From Patiria pectinifera (Eukaryota; Echinodermata; Asteroidea; Valvatida; Asterinidae), in NCBI GenBank assembly GCA_029964075.1, contig CM057140.1:12852643-12916642 (forward strand): DNA of 64,000 nucleotides, in the 5' to 3' direction. Shown piece by piece: positions 1 through 12,400 of this stretch; within the stretch, counting starts at the first letter, position 1; each line of letters begins with the position of its first letter. The translations under genes and the position numbers were made by a program. The notes beneath the pieces are model-generated. The model made no database searches, was not told the origin of the DNA, and saw only the letters and a program-made list of their open reading frames with translations.

Positions 1-226
1 TGTCATATTTTGGGGCAAAGCGTTCTGCCGCCTTACAAAAAACACCATATTTGTAAAAAGAAAAGAAAGGGGCAAACATAAGATTAATACTCGATTCATA
101 CGCTTACGCTATAAGACCGGAAAAACGAACAATTTCAAATATGTCCGGCCACCATCTTCCACAATGCTCTGGGAAAAATGAGCTCTCCGTGGTAAACTCT
201 TGGTGGCGCACTGCATTGTGAATCGC
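1..226. mobile_element. MITE fragment at the window's left edge
   Basis: Duplicate of 10068-10295: right two thirds of a MITE ending gcactgcattgtgaatcgc. Lies in intron 4 of SULT gene 1, with its left end outside the window. Confidence 0.7.
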
Positions 227-485
227 TCAAACTTGAAAAATGGGAAGTAAAAAAAAATACCCACACGATCCTGTGCACGTGGCATCACCACGTGCACCTC
301 TCAAATGCTACACTGTTTCCCGCCCCTCCCCGCCCCGAGAACAGGGAACCACACTACAAGTGCCACACTACATGTTCCACTGCGCGTGCACGCATGACTC
401 ATAATCATGTACGACTATGGGGACTTTGATTGGTCAATATACGCCATTGGGCGGTCCTAGTGGATAGGAGAACAATTTAACATAC

Positions 486-3242
486 CGCCTTCATGTCTTC
501 GTACTTGAGAATCAGATGCTGCTTGTTGTGCCGCTCAGCCCAGTACTCGGTCACATGATCAAACCAAGACGAAAATTGGACTAAAAACAAAGGAAAAACG
601 GAGAAATGGGAATTTCAGCAGGAGAGTAGTGTTATTTTAAGCAGAACAATTCTACCGTACCACAATTCTACCCAAAGTCATTATTTTCATCAGTGCTCAC
701 TACAAGCAATTGGGGGCGCTGTAATCTTGGAGTTTCCACTTTATAATAAGGGTGTTTAATACCGACGGAACACATATTTATTCCCATTCATAAATACCTT
801 TTTGGTCAAAAAACCATGAATCCTTTCGGTCCAAAAATCAAAACAATTAAAAAACCAGACGTTGTTAACCATTTTGTTCAACAATTTTACTTTATGTTTT
901 ACGAAACACCCCTCTGACTGTAATATGGAATGACCCTCAACAATTGCGTGCGCGTCGCGCATTCCACCTCCATGGTCGCGCGTACTGCGCGATGTCGCGC
1001 AAAACGCAGCTGGGCTGGTGTAGTGTGAATATCGGACTATGAAATAATGATTCACTGGTAGTATTGCGCATGCATACGTGGGGAATTTGAACGTTCAACC
1101 AATGAAACGTAAAAGGCACCGGATTTCATGGAGTCCAAATTTCATGTGACACTGGAAAAGTGTTTAAGACCAGCTAGCCATGTCTTTATCATCCGTTTAA
1201 GACCGGCCATGACGGGCTCTCGACCAATAGGAATGCGTAAACGGTCTTAGGTATTTATGAATATGCGATCAGTGGTATAACAAGCAGGAAAATATTTATC
1301 AAAACAATGCATTTACTTTACTTCCAATATATGATTGTTAAAATTTGATGAAAAATAACTTTTGATTCACGCCCATACTCCCAAAACTCATTCTTAAATG
1401 GCTATTCTTATTATCAAGTACTTCAATAATTAATTAACTTTTACATACGGGCGCAAAATGCTGTCAAATATACCTTTCTCCGAAAACGCATATCTCGCCA
1501 GGCCTTCTTCGAATGTCATTTTGTTTTGCGGGAACATCCCTGTGGTAAAATGATAATCGGATACCAGAGAGTCCTTGGGATTCCGGATGACGTTGATAAC
1601 CTGCAAGATGAAGTTATGATTGTGTTACCAGCGAACTTGGCTTGAGAATGAATGAGGCTATGATGAACCCGAAGAGGTTGATTTTGCACTGTTTTCTTTC
1701 GAGTGTTTTGTGCCTTCATTTTGTGACGTAAGAATTAAAGACAGCTAGCTTTACCAACGGTTAGTTTTGAACAAAAAGAATAGGCCTTGCCACGTCTCCG
1801 ACACAAGCTCTCAACCAGTAGACCATTATCATGTTGCGGCCATCTTGATTTTCCCATTCAAATCAACGTCACCAAAGCGAGGCTTGAAGGAAAAAAAGTC
1901 TGGTTCCTTTTTGCACACACAAAAATTGTCATTCAGTACTGTTATTGGATACATGGAACATGACTGGAATGGTGGCAGCATGATAAAGGTCTATAGGAGG
2001 AATGAAGTGAATAAAGATATACCAATTTCTCATTACATTTTTGCACGTTTGTCTGTTTGTTTCCATACTTTGGTGATATACAAAACTTTGAAAAACAACA
2101 TCACCTTTCCCTTGCCCTGGAGTACTTGATCGGGAAGAAATCTCTTCGGGACGTGAGTGACAAGAACGCGAGGTGATTTCCAAGATGGCGCCGCCTTGTA
2201 TCGGGGCACTCTGTTCTCAGCCTTGTCCACGTCAAACTCCAACGGCATCGGCTGCTGCGCCCGATCAACCTTTTCCAGGTCCCCATTATTCAGAATTAGG
2301 TGACATATTTCAGCAACCCAGTGCGTTCCTGAAAATAACAGGAAAACCCATCACTTAATGCTGATGATACTTAAAACTCGAGGTTTTTTTAAGCCACTTG
2401 TCAATGAATCGAAAGCTAGGAAGCCTTACAATCCCAATAAAGGAAGCCTCGAACTTGAAGAAACTTCTAACCATGGGATGCGCAGATAGCTTTCTAGATA
2501 CCAAAACGCGGCCTCGACTCCGCGTCAGATTCGACCTTTTAGCTCATGTCCTGCTAATATGAAATCGACCTGTACAAAATCAAGTTACAGTGTTTCTGTT
2601 ACATCACCTAAACTGTGCCACTGCGCGAAAACTATAAAATTATGCTTATCCACAATTGGATAGTCTTCACTATACAACTGTAGCTAACTATAGTTTGACC
2701 ATGCATAGGCTACATCAATGTGTTGGGCATGAATATAATAATAGCTTAATCTACAGTTGCATGAAACAAAGTTGGCACAAATACCACGGGTGGGATGTAA
2801 CATTTATATTTCACTTGCGGCAATAGGCATCCAAACGGGTCTCATACTCATAGTCATATACCAACCTTGAATGAGGCCGTGTTTTTGAAAAATCCCCTCA
2901 ATAAAAAGGGGTGCACACCCGTGTTCCCCAACATGTACCGATGTTCCCCGAAATCCTTACCAGATCCTTACCCTAACCCTAACCCTAATGATTTTGGGGA
3001 ACATCGGTATAGGTGAACATAGGTATTGGGGACATCGGGGCCAACAAAAAGACAAACTAAGCCATACCTGCTTTTGGCCAGGTCGCAATCCACACGTCGT
3101 CGTCGCGGACGTCGAAGTTTTTGACGGCATCCAGCGCCTGCTCCGTCACAAAGCTCGGCCACCAAACCCCGCCTATGCAGACGTCATCTTGGGGGACAGG
3201 TACGTGACTAGCGGCGATTTTGCTGGAATCTAGCGCTGCCAT
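486..3242 (-). CDS. Cytosolic sulfotransferase, SULT gene 1 (partial, 3' end off window)
   Basis: Transfers sulfate from PAPS to hydroxyl or amine acceptors in the cytosol; the substrate cannot be told from sequence. Four exons are seen on the minus strand: 3068-3242 (ATG at 3242, context caagATGg), 2105-2328, 1474-1600 and 486-580, all with GT-AG borders and a continuous frame of 207 codons. Motifs are the 5'-phosphosulfate loop WPKAGTHW, the catalytic His in LVTHVPKRF, the 3'-phosphate motif RNPKDSLVS, and YEDMKA at the end of the fourth exon. Exon sizes of 127 and 95 nt match the conserved SULT gene structure. The last two exons (RKGxxGDWK region) must lie left of position 1, because the almost identical gene at 9481-13318 has them at that spacing. 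It differs from that gene by a few residues (for example PDQVLQ versus PDQLLQ). An upstream GTG reads in frame, but the ATG matches the family length. Confidence 0.9.
748..1245. mobile_element. Non-autonomous DNA element in SULT gene 1 intron 3
   Basis: Begins with gtgtttaataccgac and ends in a region with gtttaagaccggcc. The interior is shared with 10826-11325 (the duplicate), about 26598-27150 in CYB5R4, and 58625-59165 (interrupted by another element). Shared landmarks are tggtagtattgcgcatgc and ggcaccggatttca. No coding capacity; boundaries approximate. Confidence 0.6.
1819..1995. mobile_element. Short MITE, tagaccattatcatg family (copy 1)
   Basis: About 175 bp with imperfect inverted ends (tagaccattatcatgttg versus cagcatgataaaggtcta), lying in intron 2 of SULT gene 1. 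Related copies are at 11893-12069, 23351-23530 and 57841-57975. The interior is conserved, including ggaaccagac and cctcgctttggt. Confidence 0.7.
2955..2990. repeat. Short interstitial telomere-like tract
   Basis: Three tandem CCCTAA units followed by imperfect ones. The duplicated locus near 13040-13057 has two units, so the tract changed length after duplication. A related ttaggg-rich stretch lies at about 57035-57070. Too short to mark a fused telomere. Confidence 0.6.
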
Positions 3243-3912
3243 CTTGGCCTGACTATACACTCTCTAATTTCCAAAGATTGAAGCCCGAGACAGGACACGA
3301 TTTTGAGTACAAACAAATCAATGATCTCATTGACCTATCGCTTAGCGAGTTAGCCGCGCGCACCCCTTTCTGCACCCCTACGGAATTTTGTACGTTATAC
3401 GTTTTGTATTATCATGTACAATTGGATAGTATTTCACAAGCTGCTTTTAATAACGCGATTCTACCGCGATAGGTCAATTTCATTGGAAGTAAGTCGAAAT
3501 TCGAGTGAAAACGTGATCTATTCGACAGAAGGAAATTCACCGTATATCGTCTCGTCCCTTATTTCAGTTGGACGCAGTGAATTTTCACTCAAACACAGTC
3601 AATGTTCACTCTGGAAATAAGAGTACTTACTCGATAAAATTTGCCGAGTCACACCACGAATGTAAATGTACATGTACATGTACGTGTACGTACGTACATC
3701 TGCACTCAATGTACACACGTTCAGTGTACAGTACACAACCCGCCGAGATTTGTATGCCATGTCACCTTTGAACTCGTATTGGTTTTATAACGGGAACCCT
3801 TACTCAACCTGTACCCCTGGATGGAAACTTACTATTGTATCCTGATTTGATATCAGTAACGGATTTATATCGTGTATTGGTGTGTTTTGATTTCAAACGG
3901 AGTTCCGAGTAG

Positions 3913-4018
3913 GCTATGAGTTAGCCCGACTGCGTCTGGCCGTACAGTACTATCGCAAGCGTACTACAGAGCTTGCGATAGTACTGTACGGCCAGACGCA
4001 GTCGGGCTAGCTATGAGT
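3913..4018. mobile_element. Perfect foldback (hairpin) element with 9-bp target duplication
   Basis: Two 39-nt arms (3922-3960 and 3971-4009) are perfect reverse complements separated by a 10-nt loop. The 88-nt unit is bracketed by the direct repeat gctatgagt (3913-3921 and 4010-4018). No ORF. The 9-bp duplication fits a Mutator-like or foldback-type insertion, which is an inference. Confidence 0.85.
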
Positions 4019-5399
4019 CCACTCCATCTCACAAACAATCATCACTTGTCCATTTCGCTTATATTAATAGGCCTATGTAATATGGTACTTTACTGCATAT
4101 TGGCTGGATATGGAGAACTTTGCCATGTGCAGAAAATCAACTGCATGCTCTGCGGTCACACACAACGGTGCATTGACCCGGCGACCTGCATAGCCCCACT
4201 GCGTTGACCGGCCTATACATAAACAGCAGGTCGATCCTCGGAACAAAAGCGATGTCCAATTTGACAAGAAAAGGCCCCTTTTCTCAACCAATCAAAACGG
4301 TTGTAACATGAAAGGAAAGCTTATTGTTTCTCTTTCAGAAACCGTGCGAGGTAATTTTTGTATGCGACCGGGTTCACACGTGTGCCGTTCGAAGAAGTAA
4401 ACCCGCACCCTCAAAAATCGGGGAAATGTGCCGTGACCTCCATAGGAAACGCGAAATTTTCACTGAGTTGCCCGTTTTTCAATGGAAAAGTGCACATAAT
4501 TATTCGCCTTTAATCATGAAGAAATTATATTCATGTGAATGAGGAAAATCTATATTTTGTGATGCATTGCGAGGGAGTAAGTTTAACCGACACACTTTCC
4601 GCATATGAACGAAAGTTTGCTCAGAGCGCCTAGACATGAGCCGGTCTTCCCACGTAAACAGAGCTGCACTAGTGGCGAGTGAGCAAATGCTCCCTAGTTC
4701 TCCGAGTGGGTTGAACATTTGAACTTTGAAAAAAAAATCATTATTTTCGTAACTCACGCCGCGACGAATTGATTTCTTTTTTATTTGCCCCAGACACTGC
4801 ATGCAAAAACAAACGCCCATGTTAAGCACATAGTTCCCCCCCCCCCACAAAAAATATTCAAACGATGCAATACCAGGGTGAGAGAGCAGGTATATAACGT
4901 CTCTAAAACGTCTCTGGCCCTGGATTCAGTCGGTTGGAGTGATATTCACTCAAATAGTATACAAAATGTTATGAGTGCATTGGTGAGAATGTTTTACAGC
5001 TCGATGATCTATTAATGACATTTGTTCCCCGCTTTTACAAAATGTGACTCTACCCCCGAAGAGGCAAAATTCTGGAATTTCTTTTTCTCTTGATGTAGCA
5101 CTTGGGTGAGCTGTCCAAAATGCTAAAAAGAAAAGTGAAATTATCTGAATATTTTTTTCGCACAAAGCCCTCCACACTTGTTAGAGTCATGGCCCCGTCC
5201 ATAAAAGGGTCAGAAAAACTTCTTGCGGTAGTGATCCTGAGTTTCAAAGATGTCCCGAAATTGCATATGAGTCTTTTTGCCTACTGACTATAGAGCGTCA
5301 CTTGTATGCGTTTGATGAACACAATAAGATAATAAATTATATTTGAATCAAGTCTACGCGGAACAGGAACACTGAACCCCTCAATGTCAATATTACCTT

Positions 5400-5835
5400 T
5401 GGAATTGGACTAAACCTGACCCATTACCTAAAGTAATTAACCCAACTTAACCCAACCTAACCTAGCCAGCCCAATTGCTCAAACCTAATCCAACCTAACC
5501 CATCCAAACCTTATCAAACAATCAAACCTTACCCTACCGAAACCAACCCAACCAAACCCAACGAGAACTAACCCAAACCAACCCAACCCGACCCATTACC
5601 TCAAGTCTAACTTTATCCCAAGCCAACCCAACCGAGCCAGCCCAATTGCCCAAACCTAACTGAACCTAACCCATCCAAACATTCCAATCAAACCTCACTC
5701 AACCAAACCATGCAACCCAACCTAACCCAACCCAAAATAGCCAGCCCGAACGTACCAACCGAGCCCACACACAAACCAAGCCCAATCCAACCAAACACAA
5801 TCAAAGCCATGCGCCCAACCCAAACCACGTCAACC
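5400..5835. repeat. Degenerate aaccca-rich low-complexity tract
   Basis: About 430 bp of imperfect repeats of aacccaacc, cctaaccc and ccaaaccc types on the plus strand. It starts where similarity between the two 10-kb copies ends (after ttggaattggacta) and stops just before the third exon of truncated SULT gene 2. It may have been a substrate for the exchange that removed that gene's 3' exons. Confidence 0.75.
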
Positions 5836-5881
5836 GCCCAACATTTAAATCGTTGAATTTTATCTTGAATGAATGATATAC

Positions 5882-7487
5882 CTTTATCCGAGAACAGATT
5901 TTCTTGCAGACTTTCCTCGAAAGTTTCCGGTCTACCTGGAAACATTCCTTTCGTAAAGTAGAAATTTGAAACGAGCGTGTCCTTCAGATTCCGAATGACA
6001 ACGATCACCTAATTCATAAAAAAGAGTTATTAAATACTGTTAATTCTGGTGATAAAATGATTACATACTGTCAATTCTGGTGATAAAATCCTTCTCCAAA
6101 ACTTTGCGTCAAAAGGAATGTTGAAAATGGGGAGGGGTGTATTGAAATCAAATTCCTATAGAATACAGCTTGAACATTTAAATCTACTGTCAATTTATGT
6201 GAAATTATTTCTTTTCAGAGCATTGAATTCGCTGCCAAAGCAAAACCCACATAAATTGTGTTAATAACAAAGCCATTACGTCATTAGGTCGCAGGTCTAT
6301 TGTAGCTTTGCTCACGAGATCCATGTTTGCCGTCCCGATTTTGCTTTTAAAAAATTCTCAGGCCAGCCCGTTGCAGTCTGCCACTCTGCCCCATGGCTAC
6401 GCCACTGATGGCTTACCTTTCCCTTTCCTTCCAGCAGTTGATTGGGAAGGAATCTCTTCGGGACGTGAGTGACAAGAACGCGAGGTGATTTCCAAGATGG
6501 CGCCGTCTTGTAGCGGGGGACTCTCCCAGACGGGTCCGTGTCAAATTCCATCGGCATCGGCTGCTGGGCCCGGTCCACCTCCTCCAAGTTGCCGTCATGG
6601 TGAATAAGGTGGCATATTTCGGCAGCCCAGTGAGTTCCTGGATAATGATAGATACAACTTATATCACGACTACCAATTTCCTTTCACAAAAAGGAAAAGT
6701 TCTATCAGACACAATAGGTGGCGCTGTTTATGATAGCAACGTATCAGCGCTTCAGGTCCATTCCCGTTGGTTGCAGTATAGTGTGAATTGATTAAAATAG
6801 TGATACATGCGATTAGGAAAATAGAGCAGTATAGAGGAGGTTCTAAGATTTACCAGAATTTATACGGTGTTTTTCCATTTGAAAAGACATTTTGTGTGAC
6901 ATGAAAAACGAGGAATTAGTCAGCTGATCCGAGGAAAATTTGCTCAATAGTGGGCAATACACTGCAAAAACTGCAGTATTAAATGAAAACTCGTCGCCCC
7001 CCAGTCCCCCCCCCCTCCACCACTGAGATTTTGAGTTTCTAAAATAAATTATCATTGATCTATATGACGCCCCCATGAAATGTTCCAGCCCCCCACTGAA
7101 AAAAATTCCTGGCTACACCACTGTACGCGAGGCATGCCCCTCGAATTCTTCACCGTCTAAAGATCATACAATAATTGCTCTCATTATTTGGTGTATTGCT
7201 TTTTAAATGGATTTTTTTTTTTGAAACTCACATCAACACTGAAAGAAGCCGTCGTATTGTAAGAGAAATGAGCCTATCTGTGATGTGCTATCCAGGACAC
7301 CGTACACTGACCTACCCGCTTTCGGATAGGTTGCCACCCAAACGTCGTCGTCTCTGACTTCGAAATTCTTCACGGCATTCAGAGACTGCTCAGTCACCAA
7401 CTCTTTCGGCCACCATACCCCCTGTATGCAGACATGCCAGGTTGGTGGCTTCTTGTCGGCTGGAGATTGGCTGGGATTCTGTGCCAT
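5882..7487 (-). pseudogene. Truncated sulfotransferase, SULT gene 2 (exons 1-3 only)
   Basis: Three minus-strand SULT exons: 7316-7487 (ATG at 7487, ends ATYPKAG), 6417-6637 (THWAAEICHL to LLEGKGK, with catalytic His in LVTHVPKRF) and 5882-6008 (VIVVIRNLKDTLVS). Splice sites and phases are intact, and the 127-nt third exon matches its paralogues. More diverged than genes 1 and 3, which are nearly identical to each other, so it is the older copy. I found no fourth to sixth exon between 5882 and the start of gene 1 at 3242. The sequence directly downstream is a degenerate aacccaacc-rich tract (5400-5835). The encoded part would lack the RKGxxGDWK loop and could not bind PAPS normally. Either it is a gene truncated during array rearrangement, or it splices over gene 1 into that gene's 3' exons. 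I favour truncation. Confidence 0.7.
6955..7125. mobile_element. C-rich MITE remnant (ctggctacaccactg end)
   Basis: Shares the interior actgagattttgagtttcta, catgaaatgttccagcc and the terminal cctggctacaccactg with the better preserved element at 45852-46038. It lies in intron 1 of SULT gene 2. Confidence 0.6.
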
Positions 7488-7936
7488 GTTAGCAACAACA
7501 GGATCAAACGATTTTTCAAACTGAAATCATTGCGTGCCTTTACTGAGCTGTTAGATCATGTTGGCCATATGCTGAAACGTACGTACCTGTTGATACGTAG
7601 ACTTATTTCACATCTCATTACACGCATAGAGCGTCACTTGTATGGGTTTGATGAACGAAACAGATATCAAATCGTATTTGAATCAAGTCTACACGGCACA
7701 GGAACGCTGAACCCTCAATGTCAATATTACCTTTGGAATATTGGATGGAGTCTCAAACGCATGACAATACTGATAACCTAGATCAACACACCGTGCCGAT
7801 TGGTACCAACAATTTTGATCACTAATTAACTAGAATCTATGGAAATAGTTTTTTTTCTTTTCTTGGCAACCATTTAAAAACGAATGCATTGGTCTTGTTC
7901 CACGCATGGGTACGTATGAGCATGCAAGTTGTAGCA

Positions 7937-8303
7937 TCGGGCGATTCACAATGCAGTGCGCCACCAAGAGTTTGCCACGGAGAACTTATTTTTCCCAGTG
8001 CAGTGGTAGATGGTCGACAAATTCGCGGCAGCGCGGGACATTTGAAAATTGAAATTGTTTATTTTTCTGTTCAGCAGTTTTTAAGTGTATGATGCGATTA
8101 TCTGTCCATTTTCCTTTCCTCTTATCAATATGGTGTTTTTTGTAAGGTGGCAGAACGCTATGCCCAATCTATTACAAATGCGCCCAAACTAGTTGTCTAC
8201 TGACTCTTTCAAATAGACCATGTTTTGTCCACATTTAACTTGAAAAAATGGATGCGGCCATGGCAATTAACTCTTGGTGGCGCACTGCATTGTGAATCGC
8301 ACA
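7937..8303. mobile_element. MITE with cgattcacaatgcagtgcg ends
   Basis: Starts cgggcgattcacaatgcag and ends with the reverse complement ctgcattgtgaatcgc; no nested insert. The flanking DNA aligns with 15470-15720, where this element is absent. Same family as 53016-53743 and 9938-10303. Confidence 0.75.
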
Positions 8304-8910
8304 AAATTAACAAAAACTCTAAGATGTCCGCTGAATTAACAAAGGTTTTTTTCTGCCGAGATTCGGCGGGAGACTGATCGGTTTCTGGTTCATTCATTTT
8401 TATTAAAAACATGACAACTCTCGGATCGACAATTATGTGCAACATTTTGGACAACTTTCAAGTAAATGTCATTCATTTCAGACAAAATTTTCAGCCGACA
8501 AACGCTACATTCTGGTTCGGCCAGCGCCAAAACCTTACTCAGCCCACAATTTCAACGAAATGGAATGATTAAATTCTCATATAAGTGATAGAAAATGTAT
8601 TATTGAAGAACATTTGAAAACAACAAAAACTTTACACCATCAGACACAGTTTGAAACATTTAAAAGCAAAACTAGGCACTCTAATCTAGTCTGGGTGGAA
8701 AATTAATTACAAGTCTTATGGGTGCACTCCTGACACCAAAATCTGTAAATACCTGCGCGTGAGCTCATTATTTTGTGATTCCACAAATAATTTTGTATAA
8801 GGGGTCCTTGGGACAGACTGTAGGCAGATCAAGTATTTGTGACTGGTGGCTTCCAACTCGGGGATTTCTGAAGGCGAGCAAAATAAGCAGCTTCCAGGAT
8901 TTACTTTTAG

Positions 8911-8969
8911 GCTACTCGAACTGCAATTTCAGACCTAAGCCTGTCATCTTCTGTCGGTAGAGCTCGTCA
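8911..8969 (-). pseudogene. Partial duplicate of a SULT terminal exon
   Basis: These bases repeat the 3' half of the gene 3 terminal exon (9481-9539), encoding [18 protein letters not shown] and stop, but the first half with the RKGxxGDWK loop is missing. It belongs to an imperfect tandem duplication in which about 8459-8969 repeats about 9029-9539 with an offset of 569-570 bp. A third short copy of the 8540-8595 segment is spliced in at 8970-9022, suggesting template switching or repeated unequal exchange. It has no splice acceptor of its own and is probably not used. Confidence 0.8.
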
Positions 8970-9480
8970 AGCCCACAATTTCAACGAAATGGAAAGATTA
9001 AATTCTCATATAAGTGATAGAAAATTTTCAAGTAAATGTCATTCATTTCAGACAAAATTTTCAGCCGACAAACGCTACATTCTGGTTCGGCCAGCGCCAA
9101 AACCTTACTCAGCCCACAATTTCAACGAAATGGAAAGATTAAATTCTCATATAAGTGATAGAAAATGTATTATTGAAGAACATTTGAAAACAACAAAAAC
9201 TTTACACCATCAGACACAGTTTGAAACATTTAAAAGCAAAGCTATGCACTCTAATCTAGTCTGGTGGAAAATTAATTACAAGTCTTATGGGTGCACTCCT
9301 GACACCAAAATCTGTAAATACCTGCGCGTGAGCTCATTATTTTGTGATTCCACAAATAATTTTGTATAAGGGGTCCTTGGGACAGACTGTAGGCAGATCA
9401 AGTATTTGTGACTGGTGGCTTCCAACTCGGGGATTTCTGAAGGCGAGCAAAATAAGCAGCTTCCAGGATTTACTTTTAGG

Positions 9481-12400
9481 CTACTCGAACTGCAATTTCA
9501 GACCTAAGCCTGTCATCTTCTGTCGGTAGAGCTCGTCAAATGCTTCGTTCTGAGCTACAGTAAACGAAGTCTTCCAATCGCCAATAATCCCTGGGAAAAA
9601 AACAGGGAGAAAGGATTAGGTATACGGCCTTATGACATATCCCGACACACTAGGCCTAGGCCTACTTTTTCAAGATGTACTCTTTGTACCAACCTTTTCT
9701 CATCAGTCCCGGCGCACCAACTTTGCCTTCCTTTCCGGTTCCGGGTGCCGACACTTCTCCGACGACGTTGTACCTCGTCTTCATGCTTTTCATGGTCACC
9801 AAGTCGACGATCTTGTCGATCACCTCGTCCGACAGAGGGCGCCCTAGGAAGTCGGCGACCTGAATGACGGCTCCTCGAGTGTCCTGTTGATGTTTAAAAC
9901 GCTGAGTATATACACCAACAAATTGGGGGCTTAATTCCGGTGATTCACAATGCCGTGCGCCACCAAGAGTTGGCCATGGAGAGTCTATTTTTTAAGTTTA
10001 CGGTCGACAAAACATGGCCCATTTGAATGAGTGTCAGTAGACAATTAGGGCCTAGCTTGAGCTAATTTGTTATATTTTGGGGCAAAGCGTTCTGCCGCCT
10101 TACAAAAAACACCATATTTGTAAAAAGAAAAGAAAGGGGCAAACATTAGATTAATACTCGATTCATACGCTTACGCTATAAGACCGGAAAAACGAACAAT
10201 TTCAAATATGTCCGGCCACCATCTTCCACAATGCTCTGGGAAAAATGAGCTCTCCGTGGTAAACTCTTGGTGGCGCACTGCATTGTGAATCGCTCAAACT
10301 TGAAAAATGGGAAGTAGAAAAAATACCCACACGATCCTGTGCACGTGGCATCATCACGTGCACCTCTCAAATGCTACACTGTTTCCCGCCCCTCCCCGCC
10401 CCGGGAACAGGGAACCACACTACAAGTGCCACACTACATGTTCCACTCGTGCGCGCCACTGCGTGTGCACGCATGACTCATAATCATGTACGACTATGGG
10501 GACTTTGATTGGTCAATATACGCCATTGGGCGGTCCTAGCGGATAGGAGAACAATTTAACATACCGCCTTCATGTCTTCGTACTTGAGAATCAGATGCTG
10601 CTTGTTGTGCCGCTCAGCCCAGTACTCGGTCACATGATCAAACCAAGACGAAAATTGGACTAAAAACAAAGGAAAAACGGAGAAAGGGGAATTTCAGCAG
10701 GAGAGTAGTGTTATTTTAAGCAGAACAATTCTACCGTACCACAATTCTACCCAAAGTCATTATTTTCATCAGTGCTCACTACAAGAAATTGGGGGCGCTG
10801 TAATCTTGGAGTTTCCACTTTATAATAAGGGTGTTTAATACCGACGGAACACATATTTATTCCCATTCATAAATACCTTTTTGGTCAAAAAACCATGAAT
10901 CCTTTCGGTCCAAAAATCAAAACAATTAAAAAACCACAGTTGTTAACCATTTTGTTCAACAATTTTACTTTATGTTTTACGAAACACCCCTCTGACTGTA
11001 ATATGGAATGACCCTCAACAATTGCGTGCGCGTCGCGCATTCCACCTCCATGGTCGCGCGTACTGCGCGATGTCGCGCAAAACGCAGCTGGGCTGGTGTA
11101 GTGTGAATATCGGACTATGAAATAATGATTCACTGGTAGTATTGCGCATGCATACGTGGGGAATTTGAACGTTCAACCAATGAAACGTAAAAGGCACCGG
11201 ATTTCATGGAGTCCAAATTTCATGTGGCACTGGAAAAGTGTTTAAGACCAGCTAGCCATGTCTTTATCATCCGTTTAAGACCGGCCATGACGGGCTCTCG
11301 ACCAATAGGAATGCGTAAACGGTCTTAGGTATTTATGAATATGCGATCAGTGGTATAACAAGCAGGAAAATATTTATCAAAACAATGCACTTACTTTACT
11401 TCCAATATATGATTGTTAAAATTTGATGAAAAATAACTTTTGATTCACGCCCATACTCCCAAAACTCATTCTTAAGTGGCTATTCTTATTATCAAGTACT
11501 TCAATAATTAATTAACTTTTACATACGGGCGCAAAATGCTGTCAATACCTTTCTCCGAAAACGCATATCTCGCCAGGCCTTCTTCGAATGTCATTTTGTT
11601 TTGCGGGAACATCCCTATGGTAAAATGATAATAGGATACCAGAGAGTCCTTGGGATTCCGGATGACGTTGATAACCTGCAAGATGAAGTTATGATTGTGT
11701 TACCAGCGAACTTGGCTTGAGAATGAATGAGGCTATGATGAACCCGAAGAGGTTGATTTTGCACTGTTTTCTTTCGAGTGTTTTGTGCCTTCATTTTGTG
11801 ACGAAAGAATTAAAGACAGCTAGCTTTACCAACGGTTAGTTTTGAACAAAAATAATAGGCCTAACCACGTCTCCGACACAAGCTCTCAACCAGTAGACCA
11901 TTATCATGTTGCGGCCATCTTGATTTTCCCATTCAAATCAACGTCACCAAAGCGAGGCTTGAAGGAAAAAAGTCTGGTTCCTTTTTGCACACACAAAAAT
12001 TGTCATTCAGTACTGTTATTGGATACATGGAACATGACTGGAATGGTGGCAGCATGATAAAGGTCTATAGGAGGAATGAAGTGAATAAAGATATACCAAT
12101 TTCTCATTACATTTTTGCACGTTTGTCTGTTTGTTTCCATACTTTGGTGATATAAAAAACTTTGAAAAACAACCTCACCTTTCCCTTGCCCTGGAGTAAC
12201 TGATCGGGAAGAAATCTCTTCGGGACGTGAGTGACAAGAACGCGAGGTGATTTCCAAGATGGCGCCGCCTTGTATCGGGGCACTCTGTTATCAGCCTTGT
12301 CCACGTCAAACTCCAACGGCATCGGCTGCTGCGCCCGATCAACCTTTTCCAGGCCCCCATTATTCAGAATTAGGTGACATATTTCAGCAACCCAGTGCGT

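Larger units (their letters stand above)
1..5300. repeat. Left copy of the ~10.07-kb tandem duplication
   Basis: Matches 10068-15230 almost continuously with offsets drifting from 10067 to 10076. It contains SULT gene 1, its introns and its 5' flank. Differences are single bases, small slippage changes (for example CCCTAA repeats near 2965-2990) and two larger indels: about 60 nt near 4735-4785 and about 110 nt near 4895-5030, both present here and absent in the right copy. The left end is cut by the window. Confidence 0.93.

Noticed and set aside
3568-3771. ORF with CTCTCTCTYVHLH repeat
   Set aside because: The repeat is translated gtacatgta microsatellite in the SULT upstream region.
9632-9863. 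Plus-strand ORFs over the SULT exon
   Set aside because: They are antisense shadows of the real minus-strand exon 9694-9883, which has correct splice sites and motifs.
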